A stretch of DNA of 64,000 bases from Gammaproteobacteria bacterium (lineage in GTDB: Bacteria; Pseudomonadota; Gammaproteobacteria; Pseudomonadales; Halieaceae), in contig JAUICG010000004.1 of assembly GCA_030427485.1 (NCBI GenBank), positions 186,955-250,954 on the forward strand, in the 5' to 3' direction. Below, one piece after another: positions 45,061 through 53,728 of this stretch (the stretch's first letter is position 1; each line of letters opens with the position of its first letter). The notes beneath the pieces are model-generated. The model was not told the origin of the DNA. It worked only from the letters and a program-made list of their open reading frames with translations, and made no database searches. The position numbers and the translations under genes are program-made.

Positions 45061-46410
45061 ATGGCTACGCCAACCAACTCATCGAACCTGCGAGACGACT
45101 ATAGCGGCCAGTTTGATCCCGATCTGACACTCGCCGATTTTTCCAGGGATTTCCTCTCCAGGCTGGCCCACGAGTTCAACCTGATCGGCCACCTGTACGA
45201 CCGTGTCGGCCAGCCGCTGGTGGCGATCGAGTATGGACCGGAGGGCTTTACGCGCTCGGGTATCGAGGAGTGGCAGGGGGCCAGTCCGATTTATTCGCTG
45301 CGTATGCAAAAGGCGCTGAACTTCGAGGGTGATACCGTTGAAACAGTGTTCAAGAATCTGCAGCTCGAGGTCGGGTCGCCACAGCAATTTATGGATTTCC
45401 AGTTTCGCCTGGACGAACCGGATTACGGCGAGTTCTGGCTGGCGCACTGCGGCGCGTTGATGGACCTCGAGAACAACGGCAATGACACCAACCTGATCAA
45501 GCTGATGTGCCACGACATCGAGGACCCGACCTTCGATGCGACCGCCGCGGCGACACATCCGCGCATCGTGATGCGCCCGCTGCATCGCCCGCCCAGGATC
45601 GATGCCGAGCACGGCAACGGCGTCGGGCGATTCCCGCACTGCCGCTGGAAAGTGTACAAGGGCGACGAGGACACCACGTTCGAGCATATTCCGGTGATGT
45701 ACGAACTGCAGGGATCGCTGCTCGCCACGGTGCCGCTGGTGGAGCCGGGCGGGAGCCGTGAGCCCGGCGGACTGGAGGACTATTCCGGGCCCTTCGACCC
45801 ACACCTGCAGTTTGAAGATTTCTCGCACAGGGCGCTGAATTTGATCATCCAGGAGAACGCGCTGCAGGCAATGTTGCTGGCGCACAGCTACACCCGCAGC
45901 CAGACGATCAATTATGGCGACGAGGTCGGCCGTCGCTTCTCCGAGCGCTCCTGGGTCGGGCACGCCCGGGTCGCGGTGGAGCGCCTGCAGAAGCATCTCG
46001 GCGTCGCCGGCGACGACATCGAGGCGATCGCCAAGGTATTCCAGCTTCACCCGCATTTCTACCCGCGCAGCTATACAGACCTGCGGATCGAGATCACCGG
46101 CGCCAACAGCCTGCGCCTCAGCCTGAAAGACTGCCCCGCGCTCGCAGAGAACGTCAAGCATAACTGGTTCAGCCAGTTGACCGATGAACCCCACCCCGCG
46201 CTCGAAGCCATCGCCGCGCACGTCAACCCGAAAGCGCGCTGCCACCGCGTGGCGGAGGCGGGCGATGCGCGATTCGCCTGGGACGTGGTCATCGACGAGA
46301 ACAATGAGCCCCTGAAAGAGCCGCTGGAGATGCAGATCGCGCGCACCAGCAAGGGGGTGGGATTCGAATTCGAGCGCCGCCGCCTGCCCGGCGTGATCGC
46401 GCGCGGCTAA
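45061..46410 (+). CDS. Unknown protein with two tandem domains
   Basis: 449 residues; GAGAGGA lies upstream of ATG 45061. The protein has two copies of one domain of about 210 residues. DYSGQFDPDLTLADFS (13-28) repeats as DYSGPFDPHLQFEDFS (240-255). Further in, GDTVETVFKNLQL...HCGALMDLE corresponds to GDDIEAIAKVFQL...DCPALAE. The pattern resembles the DUF6125/2-amino-thiazoline hydrolase-like group, but I cannot confirm it. No signal peptide. It follows the cycloisomerase-like gene by 75 bases and converges with the MFS gene with only 13 bases between. Confidence 0.7.
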   Translation: MATPTNSSNLRDDYSGQFDPDLTLADFSRDFLSRLAHEFNLIGHLYDRVGQPLVAIEYGPEGFTRSGIEEWQGASPIYSLRMQKALNFEGDTVETVFKNLQLEVGSPQQFMDFQFRLDEPDYGEFWLAHCGALMDLENNGNDTNLIKLMCHDIEDPTFDATAAATHPRIVMRPLHRPPRIDAEHGNGVGRFPHCRWKVYKGDEDTTFEHIPVMYELQGSLLATVPLVEPGGSREPGGLEDYSGPFDPHLQFEDFSHRALNLIIQENALQAMLLAHSYTRSQTINYGDEVGRRFSERSWVGHARVAVERLQKHLGVAGDDIEAIAKVFQLHPHFYPRSYTDLRIEITGANSLRLSLKDCPALAENVKHNWFSQLTDEPHPALEAIAAHVNPKARCHRVAEAGDARFAWDVVIDENNEPLKEPLEMQIARTSKGVGFEFERRRLPGVIARG

Positions 46411-46423
46411 CGGAGTTTCCCGT

Positions 46424-47725
46424 TTACAGCCGCTTCCCGACCATCACGTAGAAATAACACGCCGCCAGTGAAAGGACCGCAACGGTGGACAGGGAGTAGC
46501 GGATCGCGTCCTGTGCATAGAGCGATTCAAGGCGGGTGTTGAGGTCGCCGATGAGCAGCGGGCCCAGGCCCGCGCCAACGAGGCCGGACAGCAAGCTCCA
46601 GGTGGCCGCTGAAACCGCTCTTACGTCGGCCGGCACCACCCTTTGCGCCAGTGTCATGGTCGCCGGCGCCCAGGCGGCGACTGACAGCGATGCCAGCACC
46701 GAGAAGTAGTAGCCCACCGGTATCCCCAGCAGCGTCGTTTTCGGGTCGGACGCATAGAAAGCAAGCGACAGTGGAATGGTGACCAGTACGCACAGTGCCG
46801 GTACCCAGGCGTACCAGCGCTGGTCGCGTTCGGCGAGTTTGTCCATCAGCAGGGAGAAGCCATAGGCGCCCAGCACGCCGGGAACGATGCTGATCAGCAT
46901 ATAGGCCAGGCCCGCTTCCTGCGCAGTGAGCTCGTAGACCCTGCGCATGAAAGTGGGTTCCCACAACTGCCGGCCCGTGCTGACCAGCGCGACGAAACAC
47001 GCGGCGGCGGTCAGGTACACATACGCGGGTATTTTCTTCAGCAGGAGCAGCGTCTGGAGCAGGTTTTCGCTGCCGCTGTCGGCCGTGGTCCCGGCGCGGC
47101 GCGGCGGCTCCCTGACCGTCAGGCAAAACAGTACCCCCAGCGCCAGGCCGGGGACGCTGACCAGCAGCAGCGCCGTGCGCCATCCGAACTGGGTGCCCGC
47201 CCAGCCGCCGAACACGACGCCGAAGCCGCCGCCCACCATGGAGCCGATGATAATGACCGACATCGCCCGGCTGAGCCGTGCCGGCGGTACATAGTCGGTA
47301 ATCAACGACTGGCAGGGCGGGCTGCCGCCGGCTTCACCGATGCCGACGCCCATGCGTGCGAACACCAGCTGCAGGAATGTTTGCGCCTGCCCGGTGAGGG
47401 CGGTCATCAGGCTCCAGACCACCAGCGCAGCGGAGACGATGGTCTTGCGCGAGCCCCGGTCCGCCAGCCGGGCGATCGGGATGCCTGCGACAAAGTAGGT
47501 GATGGAAAACGCCATGCCCATGACGAAGCCCATCTGTCGGTCATCGAGCGCCATGTCGGCGCGAATATCGTCCACCAGCACGGAAATGATCGTGCGATCG
47601 CAAATGTTAAACACGGTGACCAGGAAAATCAGCAGCAGGACGTAATTCACATACGCGGTTTTGAATTCAGGGTGCGCTGCATGTCCATTGCCGGTCGCTG
47701 CCAGGGGGCTTGTTGTATTGGTCAT
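46424..47725 (-). CDS. MFS transporter (Spinster-like)
   Basis: 433 residues. ATG 47725 is chosen over GTG 47731 because AGGTGT is well spaced. About twelve membrane helices. The loop motif IPIARLADRGSRKTIVSAAL follows helix 2, and ARMGVGIGEAGGSPPCQSLITDY is characteristic of the Spns/NorA-like group found in steroid- and hydrocarbon-degrading bacteria. It converges with the 45061-46410 gene. Two CATCACGATC motifs lie 86-129 bases before the start, so it is probably under the same control as the 43402 gene. Confidence 0.88.
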   Translation of the reverse strand: MTNTTSPLAATGNGHAAHPEFKTAYVNYVLLLIFLVTVFNICDRTIISVLVDDIRADMALDDRQMGFVMGMAFSITYFVAGIPIARLADRGSRKTIVSAALVVWSLMTALTGQAQTFLQLVFARMGVGIGEAGGSPPCQSLITDYVPPARLSRAMSVIIIGSMVGGGFGVVFGGWAGTQFGWRTALLLVSVPGLALGVLFCLTVREPPRRAGTTADSGSENLLQTLLLLKKIPAYVYLTAAACFVALVSTGRQLWEPTFMRRVYELTAQEAGLAYMLISIVPGVLGAYGFSLLMDKLAERDQRWYAWVPALCVLVTIPLSLAFYASDPKTTLLGIPVGYYFSVLASLSVAAWAPATMTLAQRVVPADVRAVSAATWSLLSGLVGAGLGPLLIGDLNTRLESLYAQDAIRYSLSTVAVLSLAACYFYVMVGKRL

Positions 47726-47810
47726 TGTCACACCTGTTGTTCAAGCCTGTGCCGCCGGTAGGGTGGCGATCTGCCACGCTTTTCGGGTAGGCGCGACGAT
47801 TGAATTTATA

Positions 47811-47826
47811 CATCACGATCTTGACG
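47811..47826 (-). promoter_or_regulatory. CATCWCGATCGWGATG operator, copy 2
   Basis: CATCACGATCTTGACG matches the copy at 43298-43313 (reverse complement CATCACGATCGAGATG) in the whole first half-site, with changes in the second. It is preceded by TTTATA and lies between the divergent MFS and SDR genes. Confidence 0.5.
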
Positions 47827-47838
47827 TTTTGCTATATA

Positions 47839-47854
47839 CATCACGATCGCAATG
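47839..47854 (-). promoter_or_regulatory. CATCWCGATCGWGATG operator, copy 3
   Basis: CATCACGATCGCAATG matches the palindrome at 14 of 16 bases and starts exactly 28 bases after copy 2, a spacing of nearly three helical turns. It is preceded by TATATA, similar to copy 2. Tandem spacing suggests cooperative binding. Confidence 0.55.
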
Positions 47855-47903
47855 CATTACTATAGGCCCGCGCTGTTGAATGTCAACGCCGAGCAACACA
47901 TTT

Positions 47904-47919
47904 TATAGTTGCAACTATC
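47904..47919 (+). promoter_or_regulatory. TATAGT-N4-ACTATA operator, copy 2
   Basis: TATAGT-TGCA-ACTATC differs at one base from the perfect repeat found at 18119-18134 and keeps its four-base spacer. It lies 50-65 bases before the start of the 47969 SDR gene. Confidence 0.55.
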
Positions 47920-47950
47920 TTAAAAATTATGTAGCGTGCCGTGAATTTTT

Positions 47951-47966
47951 TATAGCGTTAACTATA
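47951..47966 (+). promoter_or_regulatory. TATAGT-N4-ACTATA operator, copy 3
   Basis: TATAGC-GTTA-ACTATA, one base off the perfect repeat, ends two bases before the SDR start codon. Bound protein would cover the start of the mRNA. It starts 47 bases after copy 2. Confidence 0.5.
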
Positions 47967-47968
47967 TT

Positions 47969-49009
47969 ATGAGAATATTCGTCACAGGTGGCACCGGTTT
48001 TGTCGGCTCGCACTGCGTGATCCCGCTGCTCGACGCGGGGCACAGCGTGCGGCTGTTCGTGCGCTCACCGGAAAAAGCCAAAAAACACTTCGGCGGCCTC
48101 GGCTACCAGATTACCGACATCGTGCAGGGCGATATCACCAACCGGGCTCAAGTGCTGGCCGCGATGGCGGGCTGCGATGCGGTGCTGCACTGCGCGGCAG
48201 TTGTCAGCATTGAAACCGGGCAGGCAGAGCAGATCCGCCAGACCAACCTCGCCGCGACCGACAATGTTATCGGAGGGGCGGTCGAAGCCGGTGTTCCCAA
48301 TATTGTCTATGTCTCGAGTCTTGCGGCCCTGTACCGGCCGGGCATCAGGCACGTGGATGAAACTGCCCCACTGGCCAGCCCGAAGGACAGCTATGCCCGC
48401 TCCAAGGTTGACTGCGACGCCTATGTGCGCACGCTGCAGGAGCGTGGCGCGCCGGTGCATATCGTCTACCCCAGCGGCGTGATCGGGCCGGATGACCCCG
48501 GCCTGAGCGAGAGTAACCGGGCACTGAAGCAATTCGTGCGCAGTTCGATTCCGCTCACCACCTCGGGTATCCAGTTGGTCGATGTGCGCGACCTCGGCAA
48601 TTCCCTGAAATTCCTGCTGGAGCACCCGCCCGAGGGTAGCCCAGTCGCGGCCCGCCATATAGTTGCCGGTCACTATGTTTCGTGGCCGGTATTCCATCGC
48701 ATGCTGGAGAGCGTGACTGGCCGTCGCCTGAAAGGCATGAAGATGCCGGGCTTGCTGCTGCGCCTCCTCGGCAGGCTGCTGGATTTCGTCAATCTGTTTA
48801 CAAAGCGCGAAGGGCAGTTGCTGACGGCCGAGTCCACACGATACGTCACGCAGGCCCCGGTGTCGGACTGCAGCAGCTTTCTCAGGCTGTCCGGTATCCA
48901 CTTCCGGCCGCTGGAGGACACGCTCGCCGACAGCCTGCGGTGGCTGGTGCGCGTCGACAAGCTTGGCGCGCGTGACATCGGCCGCCTGCATTCGCCGGTG
49001 GCGGAGTAA
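47969..49009 (+). CDS. NAD-dependent epimerase/3beta-HSD-like extended SDR
   Basis: 346 residues, the paralogue of the protein encoded at 21519-22541. Rossmann motif TGGTGFVG at 6-13 directly after the start; YVSS and catalytic Y142 and K146 in YARSK; GPDDPGLSES shared with the paralogue. No ribosome site is visible: the operator TATAGC-N4-ACTATA ends two bases before ATG 47969, so translation may be leaderless. It shares a divergent intergenic region with the MFS gene. Both paralogues fit sterol 3-hydroxyl oxidation, but this is inferred. Confidence 0.87.
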   Translation: MRIFVTGGTGFVGSHCVIPLLDAGHSVRLFVRSPEKAKKHFGGLGYQITDIVQGDITNRAQVLAAMAGCDAVLHCAAVVSIETGQAEQIRQTNLAATDNVIGGAVEAGVPNIVYVSSLAALYRPGIRHVDETAPLASPKDSYARSKVDCDAYVRTLQERGAPVHIVYPSGVIGPDDPGLSESNRALKQFVRSSIPLTTSGIQLVDVRDLGNSLKFLLEHPPEGSPVAARHIVAGHYVSWPVFHRMLESVTGRRLKGMKMPGLLLRLLGRLLDFVNLFTKREGQLLTAESTRYVTQAPVSDCSSFLRLSGIHFRPLEDTLADSLRWLVRVDKLGARDIGRLHSPVAE

Positions 49010-49230
49010 CAGCGGTGAGTCACCGGTCGCTGGCCGCCGGATTGCGGTGAATAGCAGGACGGCAGCGTCAATCTCGCGAAATGAGGGCTGTCGGTGCAGT
49101 ACCCGGAAGGCAAAGAGCGCGTGAAGTAGCGGAGCCCCTCGCGGTTCCGGCACGAAACGTAATTTACAACGGTAACTGAAACAGCTCCGGTGCGGCCGGA
49201 GGTTTCGCAACAATAAACAGGGAGAGAACC

Positions 49231-51732
49231 ATGTATCTGTCCAATAGAGTTTCATCGAAACGTTCATTGATCGCCGTGGCGGTGTCCGGTGTACTGCTAT
49301 CACCGGCCGCGGTCGTCCCGGCCCTGGCGCAACCCGGTATGCTGGAAGAGGTCGTCGTCACCGCGCGCAAACGGGAAGAGAGCATGCAGGAGACGCCGGT
49401 CGCTGTGACGGCGATCAGCGGCGAGGAGTTGCAGGAGGCTGGCCTCAACGACCTGACGGACCTGGACAAGGTGGTGCCCAACCTGGTGGCCAATGTCGGC
49501 AGCGGCGGCGGCTCGACCCAGCTCTTCATCCGCGGTGTCGGCGCCCGGAACTCCGGCGCCAACTTCGATGGCGGTGTGGCGATCTACCAGGACGGCGTCT
49601 ACCTGTCGCGCCCCGACGGCAGTATCCTGGAGAGCGTCGACGTGCAGAGCATTCAGGTGTTGCGCGGTCCCCAGGGAACGCTGTTCGGCAAGAACTCGAC
49701 CGGTGGGGCGATCCTGTACACGACCAAGAAACCTGTCGATGTCTTCGAGGGGTACGCTGAGGTCAACGTGGGCAACCATGAACGCTTCGATACACAGGCG
49801 ACGGTGAATGTGCCCCTGACGGAGGACACGCTGTTTTCGCGCGCCTCGTTTTACACCGCCGATCGCGACGGGCTGATGCAGGACCAGTTCGGCCGTAAAT
49901 ACAACGATGTCGACCGCTACGGTGGCACGCTGCAACTGCGCGCACTGCCGAATGACAGCGTGATCGTCGACCTGCTGGGCCAGTACAGCAAGATCGACCA
50001 GAACCCCAGGGGACAGAAATGTCAGCAGGCACTTGGTGTAGTGGGATCGGGCTGGCAGGCGGCGGCGCAGAACCAGTTTATTATCGTGCCGTCCACCGGC
50101 TTGACGATCCAGGAACACTGCGAGCAGTCCAGTCAACTCGACCAGTACAAATTCCTGTCCGCGCTGGTGGGTGAAACGCCGGCCAGGTACGAAGCCGAGA
50201 CCATGGGCACATCCGCCAACATCGATTGGGAAATCAACGACGAACTGAGCCTGAAGAGTATCACCGCGTGGCGCCGTGTGAAGGCGGGGCAGCAGGATGA
50301 CGTGTATTATGCCGGGATCCCGCTGGTACTGCGCCTGAACTACGGCTATTCCATCGCCGAGCCGAGAAAAACGGACTGGTACAGCCAGGAGTTCCAGCTG
50401 ACCGGGGTCGCATTCGACGACTCGGTAAACTACGTGCTCGGCCTGTTCGCGGCCAACGAGAAGACCGACGAGGGCACCGCCGCCGGTATCCAGGGGCCGT
50501 TTTTTGGCACGGTATTCGGTCCCAATAGCGCATTCTACACTTCGGAGGCAACGGAACTGCTGACGGACAACACCTCGTACGCCGCGTTCAGCCAGGTGGA
50601 CTGGGCGTTTACCGACGCGTGGAACCTGACGCTGGGCCTGCGCTATACCTGGGAGGAGCGCAATCTGGAGCGCAATACCTACAATGTGGATGTTGCCACC
50701 CTGTCGACCGGTCTGCCGGCGACCGAGAATCCGCTCGCGGAGCGCTTCTACACCTTCCCCGACGGCCCGGGCAGTTTCAACAGGAATCACGGTTTTGTCC
50801 CCGGGATGCGCGACAAGAACGACGTAACCAACAGCGACTGGAACCCGATGGGGAGTATCCAGTACCTGTTCGAGGATGTCGGTCCGGTCAACACCGGAAA
50901 CGTGTATTTCACTATCGCGACGGGCTTCCTCTCCGGGGGGCTGTCTGAAAGCCTGGATCTCGAGGGCAATATTCCGGAGTACGATCCGGAAGAGGTCGTG
51001 AACTACGAACTGGGCTCGAAGATGGACATGTTCGACCAGAGCCTGCGGATCAATACCGCGCTGTTCTATACAGACTACAAGAACCGCCAGCTGACCAGCA
51101 TCGGCGTCAACCCGGAGACCGGGTCTGTCGCCTCGCGCACCATCAACGCCGAGAAATCCACCATTATGGGATGGGAACTGGAAACGACCTGGCTGCCCAC
51201 TGACAGCCTGCAGCTGACGTTTAATTTTGTTTATAACGAGGGCGACATCGACGAGTTTGACGATTTTACCATCGTGACAGCGAATTCGACGGACTTCCAG
51301 AACTGTCAGGAAGACATTCCGCTCGGCAGTTCCGCGATCGATGTGTGTCCGGTGGACCGCACCCACGAGGACCTGCCGAATCTGCCCAAGCAGATTTATT
51401 ACCTGGCGGCGCAGTATACCTGGGAGTCCGGTTTCGGAGAGGTGGTCGCTCACCTCGATGCGGCATACTCCGAAGACGTCAACACCTGTTTCGACTACGC
51501 GAGCTGCAGCTGGCGCAACGGCAAGGGCCTGGAAAACGACACGTTTTCCCTCAATGCCCGGCTGACCTGGTACTCGCCCAATGCCGACTGGCGCGTGACC
51601 GCCTGGGGCGACAACCTGACCGACTACGATTACAGGGCGGGCGGGAATGCGCTGATCAGCACCACCCAGACGATGAGCTTCGAGTGGAATACGCCGAGAA
51701 CCTATGGTGTGGAGGTGGCCTACACCTGGTAA
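49231..51732 (+). CDS. TonB-dependent outer membrane receptor
   Basis: 833 residues; CAGGGAGAG before ATG 49231. Signal peptide of about 34 residues ending in ALA, then TonB box MLEEVVVTARKREESMQETPVAVTAI, plug (LFIRGVGARNSGANFDGGV, LRGPQGTLFGKNSTGGAILYTTKKP) and a barrel ending in YTW. This form is the large marine and sphingomonad-type receptor for organic substrates, without heme or siderophore motifs. It begins a rightward run with an SDR, a beta-hydroxyacid dehydrogenase-like gene and a zinc alcohol dehydrogenase, so a hydrophobic or oxygenated organic ligand is likely. Confidence 0.91.
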   Translation: MYLSNRVSSKRSLIAVAVSGVLLSPAAVVPALAQPGMLEEVVVTARKREESMQETPVAVTAISGEELQEAGLNDLTDLDKVVPNLVANVGSGGGSTQLFIRGVGARNSGANFDGGVAIYQDGVYLSRPDGSILESVDVQSIQVLRGPQGTLFGKNSTGGAILYTTKKPVDVFEGYAEVNVGNHERFDTQATVNVPLTEDTLFSRASFYTADRDGLMQDQFGRKYNDVDRYGGTLQLRALPNDSVIVDLLGQYSKIDQNPRGQKCQQALGVVGSGWQAAAQNQFIIVPSTGLTIQEHCEQSSQLDQYKFLSALVGETPARYEAETMGTSANIDWEINDELSLKSITAWRRVKAGQQDDVYYAGIPLVLRLNYGYSIAEPRKTDWYSQEFQLTGVAFDDSVNYVLGLFAANEKTDEGTAAGIQGPFFGTVFGPNSAFYTSEATELLTDNTSYAAFSQVDWAFTDAWNLTLGLRYTWEERNLERNTYNVDVATLSTGLPATENPLAERFYTFPDGPGSFNRNHGFVPGMRDKNDVTNSDWNPMGSIQYLFEDVGPVNTGNVYFTIATGFLSGGLSESLDLEGNIPEYDPEEVVNYELGSKMDMFDQSLRINTALFYTDYKNRQLTSIGVNPETGSVASRTINAEKSTIMGWELETTWLPTDSLQLTFNFVYNEGDIDEFDDFTIVTANSTDFQNCQEDIPLGSSAIDVCPVDRTHEDLPNLPKQIYYLAAQYTWESGFGEVVAHLDAAYSEDVNTCFDYASCSWRNGKGLENDTFSLNARLTWYSPNADWRVTAWGDNLTDYDYRAGGNALISTTQTMSFEWNTPRTYGVEVAYTW

Positions 51733-51750
51733 GCGGTTCTGAGCAAAACG

Positions 51751-52779
51751 ATGAATCGCGAATACGAAAACTACACCCGCTGTACGCGGAAGCCGGCGCT
51801 GGTCGTCGGCGCGAACGGCTACATGGGCAGCCACGTCACCAAACAACTGGTGGCGTCCGGCCGCAACGTGCGAATCCTGGTTCGCGCAACCAGCAATACC
51901 AGGTCGATCGACGGCCTGCAGGTTGAGCGCTACCTCGGCGACGTGATGGATATCGAATCGCTGAAAACGGCGATGCGCGGCTGCGGCACCGTCTTTTACA
52001 GTGTGGTCGATACCCGCGCCTGGTTGAGCGATCCGGCGCCGCTCTACCGGTGTAATGTCGAGGGTTTGACAAATGCGCTGGACGCGGCGCAAAGCGCGGG
52101 TATCGAGCGGTTTGTGTTTACCAGCAGCATGGCGACTATAGGCCGGGTAAGCGACCGGCCGGCCGGTGAAAGCGACGAATTCAACTGGTGGGACGCGGCG
52201 CCGCACTACATCCGCTCGCGGGTCGAGGCCGAAAACACGCTGCTGCGCTACTGCCGCGAGCGAGGCTTTGGTGGTATCGCGCTGTGTGTCGCCAATACCT
52301 ACGGGCCGGAAGATACGCAACCCACACCGCACGGCGCCCTGCTGTGGCAGGCGGCGGTCGGCAAACTGCCGGTCGCCATCGACTGTGCCGCGCCGACCGT
52401 CGATATCCGGGATGCCGCGCAGGCCGCTCTGCTGGCGGAGCGCTACGGCCGCGTTGGCGAGCGCTATATCGTGGCCAACCGTTTTATCAGTCAGCCGGAT
52501 CTGTACGCGCTGGCCGCGTCGCGTCTCGGTCGCAAACCGCCGCGCACGCTGAAGCTGGGCATAGCGTATGCGATAGCGACGCTCAATGAACTCGTGGCCA
52601 AACTCGCTGGCCGCAAGGACATCAAACTCTGCCGGGATTCGATTTTCCTGTCCGAGGTGTTCGGTCCGCTGGACAATGCGAAAATCGTGAACGAACTGGG
52701 TTGGAAGCCTCGCTCCATCGAGGAATCTGTCAGGGATGCGGTCGCCTGGTTCGCCGAGCACAGACGCCAACGCGTGTGA
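51751..52779 (+). CDS. NAD-dependent epimerase-like extended SDR with Tyr-x3-Arg
   Basis: 342 residues. Rossmann motif VVGANGYMGSH at 18-28, VFTSSMAT strand, then Y153 followed by R157 (YIRSRVEAE) where the family has Y-x3-K. The lysine normally lowers the tyrosine pKa and binds the nicotinamide ribose, so activity may be altered. The rest of the protein (GIALCVANTYGPED, VDIRDAAQA) is typical. No strong ribosome site; it starts 19 bases after the TonB receptor stop, suggesting a shared transcript. Confidence 0.82.
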   Translation: MNREYENYTRCTRKPALVVGANGYMGSHVTKQLVASGRNVRILVRATSNTRSIDGLQVERYLGDVMDIESLKTAMRGCGTVFYSVVDTRAWLSDPAPLYRCNVEGLTNALDAAQSAGIERFVFTSSMATIGRVSDRPAGESDEFNWWDAAPHYIRSRVEAENTLLRYCRERGFGGIALCVANTYGPEDTQPTPHGALLWQAAVGKLPVAIDCAAPTVDIRDAAQAALLAERYGRVGERYIVANRFISQPDLYALAASRLGRKPPRTLKLGIAYAIATLNELVAKLAGRKDIKLCRDSIFLSEVFGPLDNAKIVNELGWKPRSIEESVRDAVAWFAEHRRQRV

Positions 52780-52828
52780 GTATTGCGCGCACGCAGCGGC
52801 AACAGACAACCAATACGGGTAAGGAATT

Positions 52829-53671
52829 ATGAAAGTTGCATACATTGGTCTTGGTGATATGGGCGGTGATCAGGCGAAACTGGTTGCGCAAAGTGAACAT
52901 CAGTTGACTGTGTTCGACGTGTCCGCCGAGGCGAGAGAGCGGTTTCGCGGCGTGGCGACCGTGGCTGACAGTATCGGCTCTGCGGTTGGCGATGTGGACA
53001 TCGTGCAGATCTGTGTCAGGGACGCTGACCAGGTCCGGGATGTGCTGTTCGGCGAGGGCAAGGTTGCCGCAACAGCTAAAGCCGGAACGCTGGTTATCGT
53101 GCACAGTACAATCGATGTTGACAGCGTACGCGCGATTTCAGGTGAGTTGCAGGGGGCGCACATAATGCTCGCCGACGCGCCCGTCACCCGAACGAGCCTG
53201 GACGGCGAGGGCCGTTTTGTGCTGACCATGTTCGGCGGTGACGTGGACGCGTTTGCGAAAGCCCGCCCTGTACTGGAAACGTTTTCCACCGACGTGCTGC
53301 ATGTCGGGGAATGCGGCAGCGCAATGGCGCTGAAAATCGCTAATAACATGATGACCTGGGCGCAGTTGGTCGTGGGTGACCTGGTGTTTCAGTTGGCCGA
53401 TAGCTACCGGATCAGCTTTGAGCATATGAAAGCCGTGACCAGGGCCAACGGCAACCTCACGCCGGTAACCGAGGCTTTTCTGGGAGGTTCGCGCGCCAAT
53501 CGCGGCGCCCTGAGTCCGGAGCATCAGGCGTTTGTCGTCAGTCAGGCCGGTATCGGCGAGAAAGACCTGACTCTGGCTGTCGCCGCTTGCCAGGTGAATT
53601 CAATTGATACGCGCATGATAGAAATCGCGCGAGAATTGCTGCGACCTGCGATGCTCGGCGATAAGGGCTAG
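52829..53671 (+). CDS. Beta-hydroxyacid dehydrogenase-like NAD(P)-dependent enzyme
   Basis: 280 residues; AAGGAA before ATG 52829. Dinucleotide motif GLGDMGG (7-13), substrate-binding ADAPVTRT (family DAPVSGG) and the catalytic lysine in GSAMALKIANNMM. This is the 3-hydroxyisobutyrate/6-phosphogluconate dehydrogenase superfamily. In Mycobacterium tuberculosis a related dehydrogenase (Rv0770) lies near the cyp51 region. Its substrate here is unknown; it lies between an SDR and a zinc alcohol dehydrogenase gene. Confidence 0.85.
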   Translation: MKVAYIGLGDMGGDQAKLVAQSEHQLTVFDVSAEARERFRGVATVADSIGSAVGDVDIVQICVRDADQVRDVLFGEGKVAATAKAGTLVIVHSTIDVDSVRAISGELQGAHIMLADAPVTRTSLDGEGRFVLTMFGGDVDAFAKARPVLETFSTDVLHVGECGSAMALKIANNMMTWAQLVVGDLVFQLADSYRISFEHMKAVTRANGNLTPVTEAFLGGSRANRGALSPEHQAFVVSQAGIGEKDLTLAVAACQVNSIDTRMIEIARELLRPAMLGDKG

Positions 53672-53728
53672 ACTAAGTGCTGCGGTGCCTGGTTTTCGTG
53701 CACTGTACGCTCTGAGGAGGATGAGTCC

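Noticed and set aside
49185..49201. CTCCGG-N5-CCGGAG hairpin before the TonB receptor gene
   Set aside because: Short, GC-rich and without a T-run; chance in GC-rich DNA is likely.
49300..52845. 1181-codon leftward open frame over the TonB receptor and SDR genes
   Set aside because: Spans two well-supported rightward genes; composition is that of a reverse-complement shadow.
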